8,318 nt of DNA, from positions 1 to 8,318 of the forward strand of contig JAEDEG010000111.1 in the NCBI GenBank assembly GCA_016293435.1. Direction: 5' to 3'. Positions 1-6,495 of the stretch are shown here, piece after piece. The stretch comes from Clostridia bacterium. GTDB taxonomy: Bacteria; Bacillota; Clostridia; UMGS1810. The notes beneath the pieces are model-generated. The model was not told the DNA's origin. It did not search any database and saw only the letters and a list, made by a program, of their open reading frames with translations. Positions within the stretch are counted from its first letter, which is position 1, and every line of letters begins with the position of its first letter. Made by a program: the position numbers and the translations under genes.

Positions 1-300
1 GCACTGTCTGAGGGCATCATATCCAAGGACACCAATTTCAGACCCAACGACACCATAACCCGTGAAGAAATGTGTAAGATTATTTCTTCTGCAATGCAGA
101 TAAGCGGCTATGCTGCAGATGATGCATCCTCAGACCTTGACTTTATCGATGCATCTGATATCAGCAGCTGGGCGGCAGAGTATGTGCGCTTTGCAGTTCA
201 TCACGGCATAATGACCGGACGCTCAGACGGCAGCTTTGCTCCAAAGGCTAATGCTACAAGAGCAGAGGCTGCGACTGTGCTTTCGAGAATTAAACCATAA
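1..300 (+). CDS. SLH-domain surface protein, C-terminal end (partial)
   Basis: The reading frame is open from the first base to a TAA at 298-300, giving 99 residues of a protein whose start lies outside the window. Residues 1-32 are the second half of one S-layer homology repeat (GIISKD..FRPNDTITREEM). Residues about 44-97 form a complete final SLH repeat with the usual signs: F-D, then W-A, then GIMTGRSDGSFAPKANATRAE, then a short hydrophobic helix. SLH repeats bind pyruvylated secondary cell-wall polymers in Gram-positive bacteria, so the protein is expected to sit non-covalently on the cell wall; its N-terminal activity cannot be seen. It ends 63 bp before the secreted repeat protein on the same strand, and co-transcription is possible because only a weak AT-rich hairpin lies between them. 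Confidence 0.9.
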   Translation, partial: ALSEGIISKDTNFRPNDTITREEMCKIISSAMQISGYAADDASSDLDFIDASDISSWAAEYVRFAVHHGIMTGRSDGSFAPKANATRAEAATVLSRIKP

Positions 301-306
301 ATTCCG

Positions 307-335
307 TTTAAACAGACATATCAATGTCGTTTAAA
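307..335. repeat. AT-rich hairpin between SLH gene and secreted-protein gene
   Basis: TTTAAAC (307-313) pairs with GTTTAAA (329-335), and inside it GACAT (315-319) pairs with ATGTC (324-328), with one bulged A and a four-base loop. No T-run follows on the plus strand, so it is a poor terminator. It may be a weak attenuator or an mRNA-stability structure in the 5' leader of the next gene. Confidence 0.45.
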
Positions 336-363
336 AATAAAAAACTTTTCAGGAGGTTAAAAA

Positions 364-3300
364 ATGTTAAAAAAAGCTTTATCACTAATTCTTTCGCTTA
401 TGCTTGTATGTTCGGCAGCAAGTGTAAGTGTATTGGCGGCAGAATCTCAGATTCTGTCCGGGCTCGAAGCAGAATCCCTGCTTTATGCTCCCCTCATTGA
501 AGAAGGCGGCGAAAGCTGGCTTGTAGACTCTCTCTCTCTTCCTTCAACCTACCAAGATTCCAAAATCACATGGACCAGTTCCAACAGAGCTGTAATTTCC
601 GAAAAAGGCTCTGTTTCAAGACCGGCAGTTACTGATGCTGAGGTTATACTCACAGCCACAACAGCCGACGGATCCAAGGATTTCACCTTTAAGGTGCCTG
701 CCATCACAACCAAGGTTGGTACAACACCTGCCATCACGGGTACACTTATAGATGACGACTTTGAAGATGGCACAAAGAGCAGCCGGTTTGCGTATAATTC
801 TCCAAACTTTGAGGCAGACGGAGGTCTCAATTTGTGGTACAATACAAATGCAAATATCTATCCTTATGAGGACTTATCCAAAAAGCTCACAGGCAGCTTT
901 TATACCGAAATGGTTATCACCAAGCCTAAAGATCACACAGGTAGGATCGAATTGTATGGCCCAGGCGACGCAACGATTTTTGCATTGGATTATAAGAACT
1001 ACAATGAAAACATGCAGCTGTTTTCCTACAGAGGCTATGTGAACGAATCAACCACAGATTGGATTTACCCCACAACACCCAATGCATCCGAATTTGAAAA
1101 AATTAAAATCGGTATGTATTTCAACAGCACCGACCAGACAGTTTCCATTTGGGTAAACAACAGAGAATTTTTAATGAACGAAAAGACCAGAAATGCGGTA
1201 GACGGCAACACAGCTGCAATAGCCGGCCTTGACCGTATCACTTTGAGATCCGACTCGTCAATAAACAGCATAAAGCTCGAAGACTTCAAGCTCTATGCGG
1301 TAGAAGAGGTTGCAGGCTCCGATGCCGAAATTGCTTCCTCCGATGCCGAGGCACTCACCAAAGGCTGTCTTAACTTCGGCGGTTATCTGGCAGATAATAT
1401 TATCAGTCAAAATATAAAGCTCCCCATCACCGGTATTTGCGGCAGCGAAATCACATGGTCATCTTCAAACACCGCTGTTTGTGATGATTCGGGTAAAATC
1501 ACAAGACCTGCAGGCTCAATTTCAACTCCCGTAACTCTCACTGCAACAGTTAAGAGCGGTAGTGAAAGTGTTACCAAAACATTTGATTTTTCAGTTGCAG
1601 GTGCTGATCTTGATTATGTTGCTATGCCTTCGCTTCTTGCAGGTGACGAAAGCAATTACCTTACAAACCTCACATTTGATACTCTTGCAGCTAACGTAAA
1701 GAACACAAAAGGTAATCAGAATGATCTTACTGTTGCTGACGGTAAATTAACCTTCAAAGGTGCTTCCAACTACAATAATACAACTCCTATGGGTATCAGA
1801 ATCACATCTGATTCCGGTGCGGAATTTACAGGTGTTATGGCTCTTGAAGCTACAATCAAAAAGAGTGCGGCAAATCCCGTTGATATCGGTATTGAATCAA
1901 CAGGCGGCTACAATGTATTCCGCACAGAATGGCTTGCAAACAATAATTTCTCATCACAGTACAGAGTAAGCAATGCCGAAGGCGTCGGTACAACATGGAA
2001 CACAGCCCCCATCGGTGCTGTAACAAGCGAAGCAAAGCTCGTTGTTTTTGCTGACTCCCGTACCGACAGAATTGCCGCATGGATTAACGGCGTTAAAGTG
2101 GCTGAAGGTTATGCCGGAACTACCATGTTAACCGGCAAAAAATTCAGAAACTTCTATGTTACTTGTGCAGATACATCCACAACCGTAACTATTGATGATG
2201 TAAAAATGTATTATGCAACTCCCGATACAGCATACAGATTTACAGCCGACACCGCAAATCTCGATGAATGGACACTTCCTGCCATTATCGAAGATAACAT
2301 TGGAGCGACCGCAAAATACGGTTCATACGTAAACTGGACATCCGATGATGAATCTATCATCAATTCCAAAGGTGTTGTTACAAGACCGAACGACGACCTT
2401 ACCCATACTGTAAATCTTACAGCAAACATAATGGGTGTAAATGCCGGAGAAACAACACAGAAATCATTCACCGCAACTGTTGCAGGTAAAGACTACAATG
2501 CATTCCCGACTCTTTATGGTAACGATGCCGCAAATATGAAAGCAGATTACAATTTTGATGATGACGTTGTTCCGACAAACATCAATAACGTAAAAGGTTA
2601 TAAAAATAACTTAACCTGTGCAAACGGTGTGCTTTCATTTGTGGGTGCATCAAATTATAACGGCTCAACTCCCATGGGTATCCGTGTGAGAGCTGCCGAC
2701 AACAAAGAATTCCGCGGTGTTGCCGCATTTGAAGCAGACATCACCAGATCCAATACCGGCAAGGTTATACTGCAGTTAGAGGGTACCGGCGGTGCTAATC
2801 TCTATGGTATTGAATGGCCTTCAAGCGGTACAATCCAGTCCCGTCATGCTGACTCTGCCGATGCAACTTCCGGTTGGAAATCTCTTTCTGTAACAAAAGC
2901 TAAAACATTCAACATTAAAATTTTTGTTGATCCGAGAACCGACAGACTCACAGTATGGTTTGACGGTGAAAAAGCAGTTGATGCTTATCTCAATACCGAT
3001 ATGTCAACAGTTGCAGCACGTAATTTCAGAGATATATTAATCGGTTGCGAAAGCACATCAACAACCATCAAAGTAGACAACATCAAAATGTATTATGCAC
3101 TTCCCGCAACAGAACACCGCCTCGAATGTGATAGGGTAGATTTTGCAAATTATGCACTCCCCGAATCTGTAACAGAAGATATGGAACTCCCGTCAAAACT
3201 TCCCTATGGTTCATATCTCACATGGACATCAAACAACGAAGCCATCACAGCAGACGGTAAAGTTACAAGAGGCGAAGAAGATGTTGTTGTAAACTTGACA

Positions 3301-3681
3301 GCCACACCTTCAGCCGCAGGTGTAACAGGTGAAGCAAAAACTTTTGCAGTAACCGTAAAAGCATTTCAGGATCCTGTCTATAAAGTAGCTGCATCAGACG
3401 GAAGCTGCAAAGCAAACTATTATGTAGTTCAGGATGCAAGCGGCTATCCCACAGCAAAATGCTATCTTGTGCTCTATGACGGCAGCAAGCTCGTTTCTGT
3501 AAAGACAGCTGAAATTGCAGACGCTGCAAACGACGGTACCGCTCCTGCGGCAGAGCTCGAATTTACATCAGACGAAATAACTGCATTTGGAGCTGCAGCT
3601 CCAAGCGCCAAGGCATTCATTTGGAAATCAGGCTCAATTGTGCCCCTTTCTGCATCGGTGCCCGTAAGCGCTGCAAACTAA
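364..3681 (+). CDS. Secreted multidomain protein with aBig Ig-like and LamG-like repeats
   Basis: A 1105-residue exported protein. The ATG follows AGGAGG (351-356) at 7 nt. Residues 1-26 are a signal peptide (KK, hydrophobic core, VLAA cut region); Cys16 is not in a proper lipobox. Four atypical bacterial Ig-like modules carry a W-[TS]-S-[SDN]-[ND] motif at about residues 70, 365, 658 and 954, each followed by G.[VI][ST]RP or a close variant. Between them are three LamG/concanavalin-like beta-sandwich modules (about 130-312, 430-617, 727-912), each ending in a K-[LM]-Y motif. Modules two and three are clear duplicates (shared GASNYN..TPMGIR). The tail (about 1003-1105) ends with AKAFIW, as in many clostridial glycan-active secreted proteins. 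No catalytic domain, SLH repeat or LPXTG motif is visible, so a glycan-binding or adhesive role is inferred. Membership of a larger enzyme complex is an alternative. Confidence 0.85.
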   Translation: MLKKALSLILSLMLVCSAASVSVLAAESQILSGLEAESLLYAPLIEEGGESWLVDSLSLPSTYQDSKITWTSSNRAVISEKGSVSRPAVTDAEVILTATTADGSKDFTFKVPAITTKVGTTPAITGTLIDDDFEDGTKSSRFAYNSPNFEADGGLNLWYNTNANIYPYEDLSKKLTGSFYTEMVITKPKDHTGRIELYGPGDATIFALDYKNYNENMQLFSYRGYVNESTTDWIYPTTPNASEFEKIKIGMYFNSTDQTVSIWVNNREFLMNEKTRNAVDGNTAAIAGLDRITLRSDSSINSIKLEDFKLYAVEEVAGSDAEIASSDAEALTKGCLNFGGYLADNIISQNIKLPITGICGSEITWSSSNTAVCDDSGKITRPAGSISTPVTLTATVKSGSESVTKTFDFSVAGADLDYVAMPSLLAGDESNYLTNLTFDTLAANVKNTKGNQNDLTVADGKLTFKGASNYNNTTPMGIRITSDSGAEFTGVMALEATIKKSAANPVDIGIESTGGYNVFRTEWLANNNFSSQYRVSNAEGVGTTWNTAPIGAVTSEAKLVVFADSRTDRIAAWINGVKVAEGYAGTTMLTGKKFRNFYVTCADTSTTVTIDDVKMYYATPDTAYRFTADTANLDEWTLPAIIEDNIGATAKYGSYVNWTSDDESIINSKGVVTRPNDDLTHTVNLTANIMGVNAGETTQKSFTATVAGKDYNAFPTLYGNDAANMKADYNFDDDVVPTNINNVKGYKNNLTCANGVLSFVGASNYNGSTPMGIRVRAADNKEFRGVAAFEADITRSNTGKVILQLEGTGGANLYGIEWPSSGTIQSRHADSADATSGWKSLSVTKAKTFNIKIFVDPRTDRLTVWFDGEKAVDAYLNTDMSTVAARNFRDILIGCESTSTTIKVDNIKMYYALPATEHRLECDRVDFANYALPESVTEDMELPSKLPYGSYLTWTSNNEAITADGKVTRGEEDVVVNLTATPSAAGVTGEAKTFAVTVKAFQDPVYKVAASDGSCKANYYVVQDASGYPTAKCYLVLYDGSKLVSVKTAEIADAANDGTAPAAELEFTSDEITAFGAAAPSAKAFIWKSGSIVPLSASVPVSAAN

Positions 3682-3707
3682 GATTTATTTGTAATCACAA
3701 TTTTGAA

Positions 3708-3714
3708 GGGGGGG
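3708..3714 (+). promoter_or_regulatory. Strong G-run ribosome binding site pointing at an ATC codon
   Basis: AAGGGGGGG (3706-3714) is the only good Shine-Dalgarno-like sequence before the AraC-type gene. Seven bases later, at 3722, the reading frame has ATC rather than ATG, GTG or TTG. The run of seven Gs is also a possible site of slippage or base-calling error. Confidence 0.55.
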
Positions 3715-3721
3715 TTTCCCA

Positions 3722-4675
3722 ATCAAGAATAAATATATAAATAGGCTTATACCGCTTGTTTTAAATATTATTCAGCTTGTAATTGCTGTAGTATTGGCTC
3801 TTTGCTTTGAAGATAAATTATATATTTGTGCCGTATTTGTTCTTTTGTCATCCGTAGGTCTATACTTTTACTTTGGCAGATCGGCAAATTCTAATCTTCA
3901 AAATCAGCCTTTGCAGGAGAACTCCTCCAGCATTATAGAAAGCAACCTCATAACCTCTGCATATGATGAGGACATTTCGCCCTTTGATATAGCTCAGCTC
4001 GACGAGATATATTCTCACGACGACGAAGAAAAGCTGATAAACCTTGCTATGCTCGAAAAGACAGCCGAGGCTCAGGAGCTTGTAAAATCTTTTTTTGCTG
4101 CTCTCACAGAAATAGGCGGCGGCAGAGACAAGGCAAACTATCTTGCCATGAATCTTATACGCACCTTTGTAAAGCTGATTTCAAACATCAGGGTGACCGA
4201 CAGCAGCCGATACAAATTTGACAATCTTTTAAGCATAATAATGCTTGATAATGTAGAATCCATGGAGGAAGCACTCATTGAGCTTGTCGACGGTATTTGC
4301 TGTGAAATAGGTCTGGGTAAGGGCAACAGTGACGAATCCATTGGAGAGCGAGTGAGAAAATATGTGGAACAAAACTATTCAAATCACGACCTCGATGTTT
4401 CCAAAATCGGTAACTATCTCTCTTTATCGCCATCATATGCAACCAAGCTTTTCAAAGAAGAAACAGGAGAGGTTTTGTCAAACTATATTAATCGTGTAAG
4501 GGTAGATAAGGCTAAGGAGCTTTTGATGCTCAACATATACCGCATAGAGCAGATTGCCAAAATGGTTGGCTATCTCGATGCCAGAGCACTCAACCGTGCT
4601 TTCAAAAGGCTCTACGGTCTTACCCCCAGTCAGTATAAGGATATTGCGTCCATAGAATCGGATGATGCAGAATAA
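3722..4675 (+). CDS. Membrane-tethered AraC-family transcriptional regulator
   Basis: About 317 residues if read from the ATC at 3722; the first ordinary start in frame is TTG at 3794, which has no ribosome binding site and would cut off the first membrane helix. Residues about 9-29 and 33-51 are two hydrophobic helices joined by the short acidic turn EDK, with positive ends (KNKYINR and GRS) placing both termini in the cytoplasm. A helical middle region (about 85-200) resembles the linker before the DNA-binding part of YesN-like regulators. Residues about 208-310 form a typical AraC double helix-turn-helix, with ISK-like first helix region (DVSKIGNYLSLSPSYATKLF) and the family signature IAKMVGY, then FKRLYGLTPSQYK. 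The large extracellular sensor of related proteins is missing. The gene starts 40 nt after the secreted repeat protein with no terminator between, so it probably shares its transcript and may regulate the locus. Confidence 0.8.
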   Translation: MKNKYINRLIPLVLNIIQLVIAVVLALCFEDKLYICAVFVLLSSVGLYFYFGRSANSNLQNQPLQENSSSIIESNLITSAYDEDISPFDIAQLDEIYSHDDEEKLINLAMLEKTAEAQELVKSFFAALTEIGGGRDKANYLAMNLIRTFVKLISNIRVTDSSRYKFDNLLSIIMLDNVESMEEALIELVDGICCEIGLGKGNSDESIGERVRKYVEQNYSNHDLDVSKIGNYLSLSPSYATKLFKEETGEVLSNYINRVRVDKAKELLMLNIYRIEQIAKMVGYLDARALNRAFKRLYGLTPSQYKDIASIESDDAE

Positions 4676-4737
4676 CAAAACCGGTAATTTGCACCGTGGC
4701 GGATTTTTCCGCACGGCTGCAGATTACCGTTTTTGTT
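4674..4737. terminator. Long imperfect hairpin, likely terminator of the AraC-type gene
   Basis: Positions 4674-4688 pair with 4723-4737 at 14 of 15 positions (outer arm starts AACAAAA and ends TTTTGTT). Inside, TGCA, CCGTG and GCGGA pair with matching bases up to a T-rich loop at 4704-4708. The stop codon of the AraC-type gene lies at the foot of the stem. The descending arm contains TTTTTG, so termination toward the plus direction is plausible, though the T-run lies inside the stem rather than after it. It could also stop transcripts coming from the minus-strand LysR gene. Confidence 0.6.
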
Positions 4738-4855
4738 ACATCCTCATGGCTGAATTAGGGATTTATGAGTGATGATGCAAGCATTATACTTTATTTCGGC
4801 AATATTTTCATGGTTTATGTCTGCAAGCTTGTATGCTGACAAACAATGCAATAAA

Positions 4856-5698
4856 TTACAGTTTAACAACTTCTGTCATAATATCAACCAGTTCTTCAAC
4901 CTCACCGTGTGCACCCAAATTGTTTACATATGCATATGTATTTCTCCAAAAATCTCCAATATCCGCTATATGTACATATTCCGAAAACATACCACTCCAC
5001 GAATACGACGGGAAAAAGGTAATTCCGAGATTGAGCTCCACGCATTTGCGCACATAAAACGGATCCGGCGACTGAATGACGATTTTGGGCTTAAAATTCA
5101 TTTTATCACATATTTTGAGGGTAGCTTTGTGAAGGTTACTGTCATCATTAAGACACACAAAATTCTCTTTTTTCAAATCATCGGCGGTTATCACCGTCTT
5201 TTGAGAAAGGGGATTTTTTTTATTTATTGCAGCCACAATTTTTTCCGATACAATAAGCTTTCGGTTTTTTACGTTTGACAAAAAATCTTCATCCGATATA
5301 ATTAAATCAAAATTTTCATTTTCCGAATAGCTGTGGCTTATCACAATTTTAATATCTTCTCTTCTGGCACGCAGTTTTTCGGTTGCCCGCATAACGAGCT
5401 GCCTGTTGGTAAGTGAGCAGATTTTTATTTCCTTTGTTTTGTCTGATTTTTCGATATCTTTTTTTGCACTTTCTATAAGCTCAAGCGCCTTGCTTATTTT
5501 TTCATAAAAGGCTGTGCCTGCATTGTTTAGTCTGACAGTGTTTTTGCCCCTGTCAAAAAGCTTGTAGTCAAGCTCGCTCTCCAAGCGGCGTATGCACTGC
5601 GAAATATTAGACGGCGGCACGCCAAATTTGAGAGCTGTGTGCGAGAAGTTTTCCGTTTTTGCGGCATGGCAAAAATATTTCAGCTGCAGTATTTCCAT
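4856..5698 (-). CDS. LysR-family transcriptional regulator
   Basis: A 280-residue protein beginning MEILQLKYF, the usual LysR-type opening. Residues about 3-60 are the winged helix-turn-helix (FSHTALKFGVPPSNISQCIR, then LESELDYKLFDR), followed by a linker helix and a substrate-binding-like region (about 90-280). I chose the ATG at 5696-5698. A frame extension to TTG at 5710 would lie upstream of the predicted transcription start, and GGTGAT just before the ATG can serve as a weak ribosome binding site. The length is slightly short of the usual 290-310. It is transcribed divergently from the small SemiSWEET-like gene across a 131-bp spacer, the classic arrangement in which a LysR protein controls its neighbour and itself. 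The ligand cannot be told from sequence. Confidence 0.92.
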   Translation of the reverse strand: MEILQLKYFCHAAKTENFSHTALKFGVPPSNISQCIRRLESELDYKLFDRGKNTVRLNNAGTAFYEKISKALELIESAKKDIEKSDKTKEIKICSLTNRQLVMRATEKLRARREDIKIVISHSYSENENFDLIISDEDFLSNVKNRKLIVSEKIVAAINKKNPLSQKTVITADDLKKENFVCLNDDSNLHKATLKICDKMNFKPKIVIQSPDPFYVRKCVELNLGITFFPSYSWSGMFSEYVHIADIGDFWRNTYAYVNNLGAHGEVEELVDIMTEVVKL

Positions 5699-5714
5699 TT
5701 TTATCACCAAGCGG

Positions 5715-5744
5715 ATTATATCACATTACTGCTATAACTGTCAA
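5715..5744 (-). promoter_or_regulatory. Sigma-A promoter of the LysR-type gene
   Basis: Read on the minus strand, a perfect -35 TTGACA (5739-5744) is followed after 18 bp by a perfect -10 TATAAT (5715-5720). Transcription should begin near 5708, leaving a 5' leader of only about 10 nt before the ATG at 5698. Confidence 0.8.
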
Positions 5745-5748
5745 GTTA
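5735..5748. promoter_or_regulatory. Dyad over the LysR gene -35, possible autoregulatory operator
   Basis: TAACT-GTCA-AGTTA is a 5-bp perfect dyad with a 4-bp centre. It overlaps the LysR gene's -35 box, where binding would block its own promoter. It resembles, but does not exactly match, the T-N11-A LysR box. Confidence 0.45.
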
Positions 5749-5771
5749 ATGCACTGTATTTTGTTTGGTTG

Positions 5772-5800
5772 TTTACATTATAGCAAATGTGTGCTAAAAT
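5772..5800 (+). promoter_or_regulatory. Extended -10 sigma-A promoter of the SemiSWEET-like gene
   Basis: TTTACA (5772-5777), a 17-bp spacer and TAAAAT (5795-5800), with an upstream TG (5792-5793) forming an extended -10. Transcription should start near 5807, about 23 nt before the ATG. Confidence 0.75.
5781..5796. promoter_or_regulatory. Dyad over the SemiSWEET-like gene -10, possible LysR operator
   Basis: TAGCA-AATGTG-TGCTA is a perfect 5-bp dyad around a 6-bp centre. It lies between the -35 and -10 boxes and runs into the -10 of the SemiSWEET-like promoter. A protein bound here would be expected to repress. The binding protein is assumed to be the divergent LysR regulator. Confidence 0.45.
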
Positions 5801-5829
5801 AGTAGAAAAATGTGTAAGGAGAAAAAAAT

Positions 5830-6129
5830 ATGGCAGAGATTTTTGAAATAACAATGATAATCAGCTTTGGTATCTCATGGCCGATGAATGTTATAAAATC
5901 CTATCGGGTACGCACAGCCAAGGGAAAAAGTCTTTCGTTTTTGTGTCTGATTTTCTTTGGGTACATAGCAGGCATTGCATCAAAGTTTGTAAATCCGGTC
6001 TATATGTCACAAATTGCAGAAAAATGGTATGTGCTCTTTTTTTATTTTATCAATCTAATTATGGTTGGAGCAGATATCTGTCTTTATGCAAGAAACTGCA
6101 AACTCGATAAATCGGCAGAGAAAGAATAA
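5830..6129 (+). CDS. Small three-helix membrane protein, SemiSWEET/PQ-loop-like
   Basis: A 99-residue protein; its ATG follows AAGGAG (5816-5821) by 8 nt. It has three hydrophobic helices at about residues 4-21, 36-54 and 65-87. The first ends in WPMN (17-20), followed by the basic loop KSYRVRTAKGKS, which matches the small bacterial PQ-loop proteins related to SemiSWEET sugar uniporters. SemiSWEETs work as dimers of such three-helix units moving a small sugar down its gradient. Length and helix order fit the family, and the third helix carries an Asn (75) where the family often has a substrate-facing one. The tail is charged (KLDKSAEKE). Control by the divergent LysR regulator is likely from the shared spacer. 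The substrate is unknown, and a PQ-loop protein with another cargo remains possible. Confidence 0.72.
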   Translation: MAEIFEITMIISFGISWPMNVIKSYRVRTAKGKSLSFLCLIFFGYIAGIASKFVNPVYMSQIAEKWYVLFFYFINLIMVGADICLYARNCKLDKSAEKE

Positions 6130-6439
6130 AAAAGAAGACTGAAATAATGAAAATAATAGCAGATGTTAAATATTTTGAATAGAACAGACTATGCTCATTG
6201 TTTCAACTCTCAGACACTTTGAGCATGATATGAGCAAAATAACCCTCAATGTGCAAAAAAACAGCACCCATTGCAGCTATACAAGTGCCCAAACCGAAAA
6301 CGGACATTCTGTTTTTTGCAGATATGATATATAAATCTCAAAAAGGTTTTAACGTTAATATGTAATTATTTGTAAAAAGTTGATTTTGTTGACAAAAAGC
6401 ACTAAAAATGATAATATAATCTACAAGAAAACACTATTG
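6130..6439. other. Non-coding spacer between SemiSWEET-like gene and DUF559 cassette
   Basis: About 310 bp without a convincing gene. It holds an imperfect inverted repeat, TGCAAAAAAACAG (6252-6264) against CTGTTTTTTGCA (6309-6320), and a smaller one, ATGCTCA (6191-6197) against TGAGCAT (6220-6226), with a further TGAGCA at 6231-6236. A promoter-like pair near its right edge is listed separately. There is no clear terminator for the SemiSWEET-like gene. A 34-codon minus-strand reading frame (6203-6307) lacks a ribosome binding site. Confidence 0.5.
6389..6417 (+). promoter_or_regulatory. Candidate promoter reading into the DUF559 cassette
   Basis: TTGACA (6389-6394) is perfect. At the best 17-bp spacing the -10 is TAATAT (6412-6417); a perfect TATAAT (6415-6420) sits at 20 bp, and GATAAT (6410-6415) at 15 bp. 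It lies outside the left cassette repeat, so it may belong to the host flank rather than to the element. Confidence 0.45.
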
Positions 6440-6493
6440 AAAAGCCTCCCTTGTGTAAAGGGAGGTGGGTTGCGTAGCAACTCGGAGGGATTG
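6440..6493 (+). repeat. Left structured end of the DUF559 cassette
   Basis: 54 nt with two hairpins. CCTCCCTT (6445-6452) pairs with AAGGGAGG (6458-6465) around GTGTA. GTTGC (6469-6473) pairs with GCAAC (6477-6481) around GTA. It ends in CGGAGGGATTG, in which GGAGG (6484-6488) is the Shine-Dalgarno sequence, 7 nt before the ATG at 6496. CCTCC (6445-6449) could alternatively pair with that GGAGG and hide it. Confidence 0.8.
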
Positions 6494-6495
6494 TA

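Noticed and set aside
307..335. Strong terminator of the SLH gene
   Set aside because: The stem is AT-rich and is not followed by a T-run.
409..414. Lipoprotein anchoring of the secreted repeat protein through Cys16
   Set aside because: The residues before the Cys (MLV) do not fit a lipobox, and a normal signal-peptidase site lies at VLAA further on.
4769..5278. A 169-codon plus-strand reading frame opposite the LysR gene
   Set aside because: Antisense to a well-supported LysR protein, cysteine- and phenylalanine-rich shadow composition, no ribosome binding site.
5592..5783. A plus-strand reading frame crossing the LysR N-terminus and the divergent spacer
   Set aside because: It covers both promoters and antisense LysR codons; no family resemblance.
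6203..6307. A 34-codon minus-strand reading frame (MSVFGLGTCI..) with a hydrophobic stretch
   Set aside because: No ribosome binding site or promoter and no recognisable family; too short to support.
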